64,000 nucleotides of DNA from Stercorarius parasiticus. Taxonomy: Eukaryota > Chordata > Aves > Charadriiformes > Stercorariidae. The notes beneath the pieces were generated by a model. That model was not told where the DNA came from and made no database searches. It saw nothing but the letters and a program-made list of their open reading frames with translations. Position 1 is the first letter of the stretch. Every line of letters starts with the position of its first letter. The position numbers and the translations under genes are program-made. The stretch spans positions 924,745 through 988,744 of the forward strand of contig VWZL01001368.1 of assembly GCA_013396915.1 (NCBI GenBank), read 5' to 3'. Positions 1 to 15,000 of the stretch are shown one piece after another.

Positions 1-3000
1 TAATGCTTCAAGGCTAAAATCTCCAAAGATTCAATCCATGAGTCCATGCTCCATCATATCACACATCCCAACAGTTTGTTCTGACACATGTATGGAGGCT
101 GTCCCCATAGACCAACTGAGCATGCTCTAGCCCAGTTTTTATTTATATTTACTGTTCACACTTATTGCACATGAGGATAGCACACAAGAATCAAGCATAG
201 AAATCTGCTCAATTCGTACTAGCACTGCAATGTAGAAAATGAGAAACAGGAAAAAACAGGTTAGGATGAAGGTTCTGAAGTACCAGAGAACACAATTAGC
301 TGGAAAAGGAAGTTGGTAGGAAAATATGAGGTAAGGGAAACTGATGTTTAGTAAGGAAATGAACTGGAGAGCGGAAGAGTCTGAGCTGGGCAGGAAGAGG
401 GTATCATGGCTAGGAAAGGGCAGGAAGAGGGTAGAGACTGAGAAGGAAGGGCAACAGATCTGACTAAAAGACCAAGAAGAGGGAACAAAGGCATCATGTA
501 GGTGAGAGGCTGAGAAGAACAGAAATACTAGTCTGTAGGCTACCAGAGGAGAGGAGAAAGGGAGGCTAGGAGGAACCATATAGTACTAGAATTGGGATTG
601 ATTAGACTAGATTTCATGGTGGTTCCACAACTTAAAGCAAGGAGTCCAAAGGAAATAATAAATGAAGAGTAAACTGATAACACCTCTATGATATTTTACC
701 TACCATCCAGAAGGAAGAATAAGTTTAATGGAATAAAGGTGGTGTTATATACATATATACACATACATACATACACACACACAGATGGTACATATGAACC
801 ATTCATGACTACATGACCAGTGCAATATACTCCAAAGGCAGACCAGCCCTATCTGGCACAACATCAAGCAGTATGAAATAGAAATTCCTATGTAACAGCA
901 CACAAGTACAGCACCACAATGAGTGCACTGATTCAGCATCTGAACCACTTAAAGGATGTGGCAAATAATCTAATCCAGTAGTCAGGTAATGGCTACTATC
1001 AGGGTAACCACAAACACAAAATGCAGACAGTGGGTGCTGAACCAGCCAGTGACTGGCATAAAAACGTTCTAGAAGGTGAGCTCTTAAGAAGGCAAGACTA
1101 TCAGTTAATGCTGACTATCAATTAGCAACTCTGAGATCTGAAGACAAATGCAAGACCTGTATTTTCACACAAATCTTGTCACAAACAGCAGTCTTTAAAA
1201 AGTGAAAGCACCAGTCCTCCAAAGTGTAACAACCATGACAATGATAAAAATGATAACTATTTGAGCAAACTCTCTCTGGAGTAGTACAAAGGAAGGATAA
1301 AGTACAGTCTAGAGTCAGGAAATTACTTTCCGTATTTTTGGATGGCCCCTAAAATTAGAAAAGTTTTAATATCCAATTTGATTTATTTATACTTGCATTC
1401 AATAACTGAATGAGACCAAAAAAAAAAAAAAACCAAGAAACTTAAAGACATCTTGATCACAGCTGCTATACAAGTTATGCTGTAGGGTGAAACTAATTCC
1501 TTCAAATTACTTGTTTATTGATTTCATTCCATACCTATGAAGTTTAAACTTGAAAGGTAATATGGTTCCAAAAATAAGAAACCGAAACATTCCAGATGAT
1601 ATCCAGTCTCATTAATGAGTTAACTAAATGGATAAGGGAAGTAGTGTCCAGTAATTATTTGTAATTTATTAAATGAATCAGCTCTAATATCTTCAGCATG
1701 TATACTGACTAACAAGAAAAACAAAAATTAAAGTTGGAAAAACACTCCAATTCTGACATACTGGACATGTTTATTTCTTGCTTATTTATTATCAAATGTT
1801 ATGCCAAAATGTCTGTCTCTACATATTATCACATCTAAAATATAATACACGTCGTGATAGTCATTAACAATGACCATCATAATTTTGTCTGTTAACAACA
1901 GCTATGAAACATAAAATACACCCTTAAAAAGATACATTCAAAAGTGTCTGAGTTAAACAGCATAAACCATTCTGATCCTCTGTTCAAAGGCCTCAAAACA
2001 TAATTCATGTTATATTGTATACCCATTATCCTTCACAGGACTCACAAACCAGAAAGGGCTTGAGAACTAACATATTTCTATTATCTCTTGTACAGCCTGT
2101 AAGATGCCAAATGATGGATGAAATCCCACTGTTTAGATGTAAAAGGGGTTGCTGTAACCAAGATAATTTTGTCTCAACAACTTTCAACACTTGGGAAGAC
2201 AACTAGTCCATTTAATTCAACATTCTAGGCCAGCACATCTCTTACATCTGACAAACAATATTTCTCTTTGGATCTTCCTTAATTCATATTTTCCATATCC
2301 CTAGCTAGGCACTTTATATATACATAGCTTTCTATGGCATTACCAAAAAAAAAAAAAAAACTTAGATTGTGTTTTCAGTCTCTATCTGAAATATTACATC
2401 TGAGCCCTCAGGAACCTACTAGATTCAGCACATCTCAGTTCATTCCACTTCAATACCAATCCTTATCCTTTTACATTGTCACAAAGCATAGCTCCAGTCC
2501 TGAGTCAGGGAAACAGAGCACTTCTTGACGGCCCTTCAGCAGTTGCCTGCTTTCTGCACCAACCTCTCACAAAACCAGCCATCCAACTCAGATGCCTCAA
2601 CTTACATAAACCTGCTTTTTGGGTCAAATGTTGCAATGCCCAGGGTTAAAACATCCAAGACACTTCTTATAGACACATTTCTGTGCCCAGAGTCCCACTA
2701 TTTTGATATAATAGCCTCCACATTCAAGAACTCACAAGAAAAGCACTTGAACACCATGAATAGTAAGCAACGTGGGTGAGAGGTGCCTTGCAAAAGCAAA
2801 GGATTGACAATTAGATCCCATGTTTGCTTCAGAAAAGGAAAGTGAATTAACTCCTATGTTTATATGAACAGCTTGACATGTTCAGTTACTTTTGTGTGTG
2901 TGTGTGTTTTCACTAGCAAAGTTATGACATGTCTTAATAACTACACAGGATCAGACCAAAATTTCACCTTGCTTAGATATACCGCTACAAATGATTTATA

Positions 3001-6000
3001 AATATTTATTTACCGATTTGTTATAAAATCCTTTTATATTGGATATTCAGATTAACAAAGTTTCTCAAATTGATCCCTTGCAGAAGACGACTCAAGTATG
3101 GAAACTCCCTAACTTCCCCCATAATTAACAGTAGTATACATAACTTCACTGCCATAAAGATGTTTTAATGCTTTTACCTACCTCCTTTGCTGTTTGTCTA
3201 TCCATCTTTATGATGGAAAAACAAATAAAAAGTTCTCTTGGTCTCTTTCCATAGGCATTCATGTTTTAATCTAAGCAGTTTTTATCAGCAAGTTATTTTA
3301 ACAACTTGATCTCCTTATCACTGATTTTGGATTTTATTTTTTTTTTAAAGCTAAACATTACTCCATCAAACTTTTCTTCCCATCCCCTCTCACAAATAAA
3401 AATAAAAAGGAAAAAGAAAAAAATGCATTTTGAATGTAGTAGAGTCAACCACAGCACAGAGCTGTTCTATTTAGATACAAATAAATTACAATTACAATTT
3501 TTTCAGCTTCCAGTAGAAGCTGAGGAGCATAGACAGAGCAATGGAATGGGCAATGGAATATTCCATACCATAGACATCATGCTCAGTATATAAATGGGCG
3601 TTGGCCAGGGGAGGAAATCCGTGATCTCTGCTCGAGTTAGGCTAGGCAACCAGTTCACCAGGCAGTGAGAGTGACTTGTCTTGCATATTCTTTTACCATT
3701 ATTATTATTGTTGTTATTTTCCTTTTCTGTTATTGTTCTATTAAGCTGTCTTTATCTCAGCCCACAAGGTTTCTTTTCCCTTATTCCTCCTTTTCTTCCT
3801 CTTCTCCCTACCCTTCGGGGGGTGACTGAGGGGCTGCACGGTCCTAGCTGCTGAGCGGTGGGGCTGGACTAGATGGTCTCAAGAGGTCCATTCTACATAA
3901 ACAATTCGGTTATTCTGTGAAATTAAATAGTATCTTTCCTTAGGCTCTCACTTCAAGTAACATTTTTGTCTATTATCAGTAAAATACAAAAGCACTCAAA
4001 AGCTGACATGTAGTGTGAATGGAAAAACAGATTTACCTAATCAAAGGCCAACCTACCTCACATAAAATTGTAGCTTGGATGTAATTTTTTAGTCTTTTTC
4101 ATCATTTATGGGTACAGTAACTAAACAAAAAAAAAAGCAAAACCAAACCACTTGGCAAATTCCAGTTGTGAGACTACAGGCACAAGCAAATGTGAAAAAC
4201 ATTGTGGTAACTAGCCACTGACCAACCTAAAAATGTGTTTAAACAAAGATATTATCAGCAAGCCCTGAATATAATTGCATTTCTGCTCTTGTCTTCTTCA
4301 GACATTTGCACACAAACATGATAAATACATCACAACAGACTAAAAAGCTATTGGGTTCCTATTAAATGACATCAATACCCAGAAACTAAAAAGCCAAAGC
4401 CATTTATTCTTCAGAAATTCAGACGCATAACAGGTTTGTAACTAAGACTTTAAACTAGTCTAAAAACATCTGTAACTTCTATATTTTAATTTAATTGTAT
4501 TTAACAGTAGAATTTACACACATAGATCCTTTAATTTTAGTGCTTACTCTAGATTTTTTGGGGTTGTTTTTGTTGGGTTTTTTTGTATAGGCAATTTCTC
4601 AGACTTAAAACTATTTTTATATGTATGCAGTTCCTGATATTCATATGTCTACTTTCTTTTCATTCTTCCCAGCATTTATAAAGTACCTGTAACTCTTCTG
4701 CCATTTCATTTGCAAGGCAATAGACTGCAGCAAAGTAACATAAAACTTCCATAAGCATATAACTGCACAATTGCGAAGAGAGAGATGCTTCAGGGCAGTA
4801 AAGAACACAGATTGGAAACCTGCAATATGTAAACCGGTACAGTAAAACTGCTGAGAGGAAAGAAAAAAAAAAAAAAAATCTGAGTTACCAGACAATTCAA
4901 AGCAAAATGTAAGGAGCCCAGTCAATCCCGGCTCCCCTGAAGTCAACTGGAGCACGCCAGGCTGGCATGGTAATGCCACTGTTCACCAACTTATAAGCTG
5001 ATGACATGGTTGCTGCCTCCTAATTTTGATATAACCATTTTTGAATTGAGCAGTCAAATTCACTCTTTCAATTTATCTTAACTTATACCAGATAATATAC
5101 TTCTATATAACCACGTGACTTTCATAACACATTGATGGGAATAAAGGAACACAAGGAGTTGAAATTAAAATACCTGTTATTGAACAGTACACTATGTGAG
5201 GAGCAATCTTTTTCATGTCTTCATAACCTAGACCCATTTCAGCCAGTTTCCCAGGAACGTAGTTTTCCACAAAAACATCAGACACTGCTGCAAGCTTTAG
5301 AAAAGAAAAGGATGAGTAAGATTTGTTAATGAGCTTCCAAAAGTTCAAGAGATACTTCATGTAACAATTTAAAAATCTCACTAATAAAAATAGCTCTAGT
5401 CTTTGTGACAAAAGAAAAGTTACAAACCTAGTGAGATATTTTTTGTCCTGTTAAGACCGTGCATCTCTGCAAACTATGTATTAGAGATGCTGAGTATCTA
5501 GAAAGACAACTGTCAAAATTCTAAAGCGATTAGACAAAACTATAATATAACTATATTATCAGTATTACATCAGCTTCCCAAGACTTTACAATAGTTTACA
5601 GAATAATCATCACCTTTATACCTGAACTTAGCTTAAGAAAAAGCAGAGGGGAGAAAGAATGTATCTTTATCCTTCACACTTTCTCTACCTTAAATTTATA
5701 AGTTGTTTTTCATTTTAAAATCATTGATTACAATTACTGTAACAGAGGCCATATACCTCACTTGCCCTATGTAGAAGCAAAATAGGGAGCCCAAAAATTT
5801 TCCTGGGTTAAAATTAACATCTTAAAGTCACCTCAATTAGAATACAGCTGTCAAGCTCTGCAATGTGATTTTCTCCATCACATCTAAATGACTGACCTAC
5901 TCCAAAAATCTACTGAAGTTAGATTAACATATAACCTTGACGGGCTTTAAATTACATTTTCTTTTTATTATAAAAGTTATAAATAGATATACATATACAT

Positions 6001-9000
6001 GTTTCAATAGGACTAATATTAAGAACTCCTGAAGCAAGAGAACTACATGTTAAAAAAAAGATGTAAGCCTTGGGGGAGTTGTAGAGATTTTTTGCTTAGG
6101 GTTTTCCCCCCCATCAGGAATTTAAGAAACTCTCCCCTGATAGGTACACATGTTCATGCACACATTTTTAAGAAACTAAATGTTTTAGATTATGCTTAAT
6201 GTTATTTGCAGCTGATCAGAGTCACATTCTCTGAAACTACCATGTAGCTGTCTGATAAATATGTACAGTATATTAGACCAGTTTCTATAAACTAGTGTCA
6301 TCATAACAGCAATCACAAGCATTTTTGTTCTAGCGTGTAGGCTGTTCAGATGAATTTAAGGCCAAAGAAGTTGCCAAGCCAGCGAGTATTTAATAGGAAA
6401 GACAGAAACTGATTCTTATTCAGACAAGACGGCACACAAATTATGAATGGTTTAATTGGATGCACAGAAGAGACATTAGTAACATTTACAGAAACTAAGT
6501 TCAGCATATGGTGAAGGTGCATTTTAAAATATGTTATTAAGTATTTTTGAAATGGCTGTGTGAGGAACCTGTAGGACTATAGTAAATTCAGAAATAGACT
6601 CCAGATTCTAAATAGGCATTGCTGGGTTTCAATGCGAATAGCTGGCTGGTTTGTTAATTCATAATTCCATAGAAGTGAACAGAACATAACTTCATGGAAG
6701 TTATTAAAAAAATAGGCATTTGTCACAAGAAGGTTCTCAAGAAGATACAGGTTTCCACAGAGCTAAAGCATTTGCTAGTAAAAACAGAAGTAGCTCAGAC
6801 AGATCTACAGCTGTCACAATCCTCTGTGCAGGACAGCAGATAAAGCAACCAAAGTAAAGTAAGGGGAACACAATAAGGGCAAGCTATTTGTTCTTTAATA
6901 GCATGACTTTATGAAAAATATATTTAAGGGGGTTTTATTCTCTCTTTAAGTCCTTCACAGTTTATACATAAATACTTTTCAAACTGGTAATACCACAAAC
7001 TTAGCTTAATTCATTCAAGAGAGGAAATCAGCTACAACTTGTATATTGCTTTCACTGGCATTTTATAATCTATCCAGTTTACAGGGATTGCATGGGCTGA
7101 AATGGTTTAAGAGTTGTTGTCCATTTCATACTGAAGAATTATCATCTCCTACAGGGCACCAAGGAAGAAGGCGCGACATACAGTACTGTAACATAAAAAG
7201 CACCATACCTACGGACTTGGCAACATACATGGGATGACAACAGTGCTAAATGAGGATACAACTACTTGAGCCCAGTTTAAGAGTGTACAGGAATTTTTAA
7301 GGCATCCTACAAGTACTGTGTCAGCTCTGCCACTAAAGTTTTCATGACACTTGGAAACAGTCTTTAATGCCTAAAGGCAGCAGTCTATGCATAGTACTTT
7401 TTTTTTTATGCCCACTGAACCAAGCAAAGGTACCCAGGGCTCTGAGATTGTGGGTAACTGGACTCAGACTCTGACCCAAATGAACTGTATGTTCTTAAAA
7501 CTCAAATGTATTTTCAGTGCAACGCCAACTGAAATTTCATGCTTCATGTCCTACAAGTCCTCTGAACTTATATAACGTCTAGTAACAGAGTAATACAACA
7601 CAGACCTGAGTTAGAATACTATGTATTCCAGATATGCTCAATGTCTATGCCTCGGGAAACAAAAAAGACGACATGCATGCCAAAGCAGCCATTAAATTGA
7701 ATAACAATAACTAATAATGATGCTACTAACTTGATAAAACAAACTATTTGTACCTTTTGGAAGTTTTGTTTGGAGTTTTCTTGGGGGGGTCAGGGTTTTG
7801 GTTTTTTATAAAAACTCCACAGAGGAGAGTGTGTGTACTCACACATAAATATATATACACACATATACATATTTATATGTGTGTGTGTATATATCTCTCT
7901 CTCTCTATGTGTGAATAGTTTGCTTTATCAAGTGAGAGAGCATGCATGAGACATGCTGACCTATCAGCTAAAGGCAACAGAAGGGAAGGAATGCCATCAG
8001 CTCCCAGCCAATTGAATTCTCTCAAGTTCTTAATGAATAAATAGAAAAGTTAATTAGTTAAGGCAAAATACTCAGGAGAAGGTATCCTCAAGGTTCTTAA
8101 GAAGAGCTTATGGCAATAACTGCTGAATAATGCTCTGAAGAGATGCTGAACCTTATTACAACATAAGCATGTCAGAGCATGGGACTGGTGCACATACCAT
8201 CACTGAAGAGAAAAACTAATTTTCATTCAGGAAGAGATACAAATATTTGGAAGGCAGTTAACAGTGAGCCAAAAGCATTAGGAAGGAAGACAGGGCTACA
8301 AGTGGCACAGAATAAAAGAAACATAAAAAAAAAACAACCAAAGAATAATTTTGTGGGAATCATGTAATTACGAAAGAGCTGACCCTTGGACAAGCATTTT
8401 GTAGTGCTGTGCCAAAGGAAGAAAAGCAGCCAGGACTCCTGATGAACAGGTTTCTTCAGCTCACTTGATACTACTGACTGAATTATCAAGGCTGTGCTTT
8501 TGGCATAAACCTGAAGACCCCCTGCTCCTTTGCTTTTCGTATGATTCTAGATTCTGAGATGTGCCCTCTTCAAAATTTATTCTAACCATGCTACCTTTCT
8601 AAATAAAAAAAAATTATAACCTTATTACTTTTCTTTGTAGGGTTTAGGCTCAGGACATAACTCATACTCATGTTTGAGTAACCAGTGTGGCAAACTTGAA
8701 TTTCTTCTTGACATCAATTACTTTATAGACATGAACACTACTTTTCATAGTATATTGTTCAAATGTACTAACATAGTACATAGTTCAAATACATTGCTGA
8801 ACCATGCTCAATTCTATACACATCTGTCCTGACGTAACCCGGAGACAACTGACAACAAAAAGCCTGTTATAGACAGCTTTCTTTTACATATTTTATTTTG
8901 ACAAAACTACGAACAGAAGTTAAAGTCTGGTTCCATTTGAGATGCAATAATGAAATGCCAAGACCTCGGCACCAAATACTTCCAAAAACTACCATTCTAA

Positions 9001-12000
9001 ATCAAGCAGAATGATGAACAACTCAACAAATAGTCGCACATTTCAATAATGCCTCATCACTTCAGTCCACAATGTTGCCATATCACAGATAGGGATGCCG
9101 TTGATTTAAGGAACAGAAAGCTGTAGTGGTTATGAAAGCAATTTCAATAAAGGATAGAAACTGTAAGAAATGACTCGGCAACAATACTGTCTGTCCTTAT
9201 TTTTAGGTCAGTTCTGCAAATCTTGCAGTTGCTTTATAGTTTTTCCATAAGTTAGGTTTCTCATCACAGCTTTATCTTCACGAGGGAAAGAACTTTGCCA
9301 CAGGAGATCTTCTCATTTCCACAGCTAGGGTGGTAAACATTTAACAGAGTTAGTTCTCCCACTGGAAATTCTGTAAAATCACATCTTAGGAAATAATTTT
9401 CATACATTCTTGACTATTTCAGTGACATCAAGCTAAGAAAATTTTGCTGCTGGGAGGAACCATTTGTCCCTAGCCCTAAGTACTATTACTACCAGCTATC
9501 CTATCTTCAGCATTGTGATAGCTCTACACTGCAGTGGTACAAGAGATCTGATCAGGATGAAAAGAAGGGGAAGCCCAGAACTGAAAGAGAGGATGCTGCT
9601 CTTGCATGACAAATGAGGGAGAAGAAAGTTGCTGCTTTGATTTAAAAATCACATGGGATTTGAACTCAACCAGGCACCCGAGCCTCAAGCACAAAAATTA
9701 TATTGCAAATTCTTAAGTCCCCAGCCACTCATCTACACAGACCATAAAAAGGTTCTCCATATTGCAGGCAGAAAATTATACATTTAAAAACAGAATCAAG
9801 CAGTAATCTTCCTGCACAAATGTCAAGATGAGAAAAGGGGAACTTCCTAACCAGTGGCAGTCACATAAGCAGCTTACGCTGAAGCCATCTTTTATCCAGC
9901 TCATCCTTACTCACAGGTGTGGCCACCTTTAACTCTTCAAACAGGTCCAGCCCACAAACGTGCAATCAGTGGACATTTTACATAGAGTATTTTTTCTTTC
10001 ACCATTTTTAAAGGTCAAATAACAAGGAACAAATCTAGTTGTCTTATGTGGGAAGAGCAATTTTTATAGCCCTTATTTAGAGTGTGACTAGTTTATCCAA
10101 AACCACATCTGTGTTATACCATGCCAAATTATTCCAAATGACAGCGTCTATTTCCAAAACCTTTAGAAGATAAACATACGACTTCATAACAAATCAACAG
10201 CAAATGGTTCTTGTCTGCAAAGTGAAAAGGCACTGGAGAATCCTTGGCTTATAAACTCCAAAAATTTCCATATGAAGTGTCTTTTACGGAGCTGACAGAA
10301 GAAAATAGGTCAGAAGTATCAGACAACTTAATCTATTTCCATTTCATGCAATATTCCCCACAAAAAATACTACCAGACAAATTCTACTTATTGCAGGACA
10401 CGTAACAAGTCTCACTTCTGTGAAACAGAAGTGATTAGAACTAATATTGAAACAAAGAGTAACAGAAGCCGGCTCACCTTCTTAGATGTGTTAGTATTGC
10501 AGGGCTAAAAGTACAGCACTAGCAAGTAGCGGGTCTTCTATTTCTCAATAAATAAAAAAGGGATGACAAAGCACAAGATTTACAGAATGTGAAATATGAT
10601 GCATTTATTAATTTTGCAATGGAAAAATGGATCACCCTTAAAACACCCTTACATTCCAAACTCAAATACTGAAAAAAAGAAACAAACATTAAATTTTATT
10701 TAAGGACAGTATTTCTCAGAAAGATGCATAGCAACCAAAGTCATGAATATACTGTAACATTAAAAAATCTGCAGATAGTGGAGCCCAATATCTCCTCTTT
10801 ATAAATTGCTCACTGACTTCATCAGATCACTTCAGCCTGAATCTTTCTAATGAAGTAGTATAGCAAGATCAAATACAGCAACAGTAAATGGAAAGCACTA
10901 GGCTGTTAAACCTTTTCCTCAGAATATTTCAGTTGAAGCTTTTGAAGACATTTTCATCTAAGTTTTATATCTAAAATTATTAGAAATCACACTGAACATT
11001 GAGCCCAAAAGCACCGAATATAGAGGCTACATACTGTAATTTAACAAATTTACTGTGCACATATATATATTTTTAAGTGTCAAATATCAAATTAACACTT
11101 GAAATGCAGAGTTTATTCTGTATTACTCAGGATCAAAACAATACAAAATAGGCACAGTTTGCATGCTATCAAAACCTACCTCTCTGATTAGCTTTGCTCC
11201 TTTTGAATCCTTCATGTTGATAGCTATACTCTGGGGACAAAAAAAAAATAACAACAGTAATTTATGTGAAAGCCCTTCTGGTGATTATCAGCCTCTTCTA
11301 AACATGACCACCAGTCAAGTTTCACACTACAGCTAAATCAAACAAGTAAATTTTAAGACACACCCCACCTCCCCTTGTGCAAAAAGAAATTCTGTCAGTA
11401 AAGAGAGTCTCATCCATGGATCAGACAAGCACCAAAACATCTAACAGATGCGCAGCTGGGAGCTGCACTGCAGTCTGTTCACTGTACATTTGTGCAGCAC
11501 CTACTACTGCAAGTACACATGGGGATACCAGAAACATTTGTTTCAATGGCAACAAGCCATTAAATAGCTCAGGCATGTCATGAAACTTCATCTTAATCCT
11601 GAAGTTTCACAAGCTACCTTTAGCCAACAGAACTGCGGTACAATACCTGCTCTCCTTCAGCTCCAGCTGATGCAGGCTAGCTGAGCTGATGCACCTGAAA
11701 AAACTGACCCTTCAGATAAAATAACCCTTACTTTCAGCAGGGTTCATTTTAAGTTGATTTCCACCAGCAACTGAGGGAGGCAGGACCATTTGCCTCAGCT
11801 GACCAGGACACCATAGCAGAGGTTTGCAGCCTTTTTTGTTCAAAAGAACTCTTTGGTTTTCTCCTGAAATTTACTCATCATAGCTTAATGCCAAGGTAAC
11901 TATTGCTCCATTATATATGTTAAGAATCAAACAAAGGAGAAGTGTTGTGTCTTCAGTTACAACCACAGAAAACATAGGCTAATGTTCAATACCGCACTCC

Positions 12001-15000
12001 ATTTACCTTTTTATTTCTATTGACACTGAGAAAATAAACACTTTCTGTTCCAGCAAAAGGTGGGCCCCAGGCTCTTGTATCATCACCAGCTCCTGAAAGA
12101 AATATCATCACATTTTCATTTTCATAGTTGTCCAAAATCACACTGACAAATAAAAAGAACAAAGTTTTCCTCCAACACCATATTTAAACCACCTAAGCTT
12201 CATCTAGCAGGCAGGACAAAAAAAAGGTTTAATATCTATTATAGGATATTTATGTCAAAAAAACACCTAAAAGTGAACATGATTAAGAAAAGCGAACACA
12301 GTGTTTGCCAGTGCTGGGATTACTTTTAGGCTTTAAAATATTAATATATAGACACACATCACCAATGTATTTGCGGGTTTTTTTGGTTGTTTTTGTTTGC
12401 AGCTTGGTTTTGGGGTTTGGGTTTTTTTGGGGGGTGGGGTTTGTTTAAGTTTTTTTAAACTTAAAGGAGAACTACAGTGACATTCTTTTAGGCAATCCAG
12501 AAGAATTTATTAGAAGCTCTTGCCCTGCACTGAGTCACACAGTGCCCATGGTCAATAAGCTATTCCTGAAACACTCTGGACACCAGGTCAAGATACCACT
12601 GATCAGCAACAACTTGTTAAGATGGAGGAACACCAACAAAAAGCAACACTTGCTATAGCTGGTGCAATCTCCCACCTCCAGCCCTTCCAGAAATGTTCCT
12701 GCCTTACAGGAAGGCAGGATGACATTAAAGCAGCTGCAGACACTGATGTCACTGTATCATTTATGCTTAATTTCCCATTTTAAACCTTTCTTAAATGTCA
12801 CGAAGACTGGCAATCTATTTTAATTAGGATTAAAGCTAAATTTAAATTCAGATATAATCATCATCCCAAGTGCTAGCAAGCATGCACACTCCTATATCTA
12901 CTTCAATATCTAGACTATATCTACTTGTTAACTTCACGAGTGAAAACTTTCCTTAGCGAGCCAACACAGAAGATAGAAACAAGCTGAAGGACCTCTGGTC
13001 TTACACAATATAGCCACTGTCATAATTATGCTATACCCTATGGTAACACAAAGTCTACAGCCATTTAAGATCAACTGTGGTAAGCGTTATATAAACATAT
13101 AAATTACTCATCAACATTTGCACTTTTTAGTTATTCAAAGAACTACTTTGGTCCAAGCGGGAAGCTCGGGGCGGGGCGGGGGGGGGGCGGAAATCTCTTC
13201 TGCATGTTACCGCTTCAAGCCATTCAAAACAAAACATTTTAGTAATACTTTCTATGTAGGACCTTAGTGTGGCCATAATCCTTTATGGTTTAATACTCCT
13301 GTGAAACTAGGCATCCTTTCACAGAAAGAGCCGATTACTCACTTTCTAAAATGTTTGAAATTCAGAATTCTCAAGCTGCCCTTCTTCAATCACAAAACAA
13401 AACTCCAAGAGCTAGAATGCATGTCTCCAAAACTGTTACTTCGTACTTAATCTCTGACATTGTTCCATTCCCACTACCTAGACACTTGGAATAATACCAC
13501 TGTCAGTCTCATCTGATAGTACAAAACTGATGTACCTCCTGCCCTGTCACAAAACTGAAAAAGTTTGAAACAATAACGAGTGATTAAAGATGACCCATAG
13601 CTTGATATGATAAGACTTTTGTTAGACATTCAATGTTTTGTTAAACGTTCAAATATTCAATATTTCCTATTTAAAATAAAATATAAGGAATGTAATATGT
13701 TTTAGTATCTCTAGTGTGTAATTATCTTTACCAGCTCATTTAAAAACTAATAATACCAAAAGAAATTTAAAACACGGAAACCTAAAGAAGGAAAAAACAG
13801 ATTACATAATGTGCAGCTGCTGTGGCATAATTACATGCCTCAAATGCGTAATGATGTATAAAACTGAAAGCCAAATGCAGGGAATATTTCTAAAAGAGAA
13901 CTGAATGCAATTTGTTATTCTTCTTGTATGGTCTTACGAACTAAGAAGTGTGGCTATTTCATAAGAATTAAGCATTTTTTACCATTACCCAATCCTCAAC
14001 AACTCTTTGAATAAGAAGTGTATGTGCTAAAAAAAAAAAGCTAAAATACATAAAAATAAAATAAGTTCTATTTATGAAGGTGATTACCCAGAGTCCAGTC
14101 GGACTCAGAAGGAGCTACACAAGTTTCTGCATCTGAAAACACACACTCGAAGCCCGTTAACCTCAAACACTTTCAGCACTAGCATGAAGACTTTCAAGCA
14201 AATTCAGAAACCTCCCTTTTCCAATAAGCTCCCGTCTCCACCTATACAGGAATATCAGATCCTGGACTTCAAAGATACAATCAACTCAGGCAGAAAATAA
14301 CTTTTGTTCACTTCGACCAATTAGAAAGAAAGATTTATCTGACAAGGTAATTTTTAATTAGCAGTTAAAATCATTCTCAGGAGAAAGTTGATACAGTATG
14401 CCAAGTCACCTTATACTCTGCCAGTCAAAATGCTTGCCAGCCGCACTAGATGTGTATAATATTACACCAAAGCAGTGCTAACAAACAACATATAATGTAA
14501 GTGCTCATATTACCTTTCTTACTTCTAATAATAAAAATGAAATACAAGGTGGGAGTTCCCAAAATTAAAGTTGCTGTCATTTTATCAGTATTGTAGTCCT
14601 GAGTGGTGGGCTGTATTTAAATTTAATTTAAACTTTGTTTAAAATTATCTAAGATGTTTTGTCTCAGAGGGGACTGAGCTGAAGATTCTGAATTCCCAAA
14701 TGGGAAAAACACCTTTCCCATAATTCTTATGTAACTAATTGCTGGAAGGATTTGTATGTTTGTGAGATTTTCTACACCAAACACTACACTTAAAACTCTG
14801 TTTTAACCCTCTCGCCACATTACAAAAAACACCATACACCTAAGCATTCACAAGCCCAGTTTAAAATCTAACTGGAGTCCAAACAATTCAAACAAAATCA
14901 ATTTAGTTTTGAATGATGGAATAAGGCACTTTAGCAAGTGGTGACGCAGTATTGTTTTGTACACTAATAACAATAATCTGAAAAAGTTACCTGACCTTAC

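Larger units (their letters stand above)
1..5173. other. SUGCT intron (after exon 6), to window edge
   Basis: AT-rich intronic sequence with no recognisable exon on either strand. It contains a purine-rich stretch with a duplicated 16-mer (388-433), a CA/TA microsatellite (746-783), a short TG run (2892-2907) and an ERVL-like solo LTR (about 3440-3925). The intron is also very long in mammals, so lack of the next exon here is expected. Confidence 0.7.

Noticed and set aside
139..579. 146-codon minus-strand frame
   Set aside because: Phe/Ser/Leu-rich translation of a purine-rich tract inside a SUGCT intron; low complexity, not a protein.
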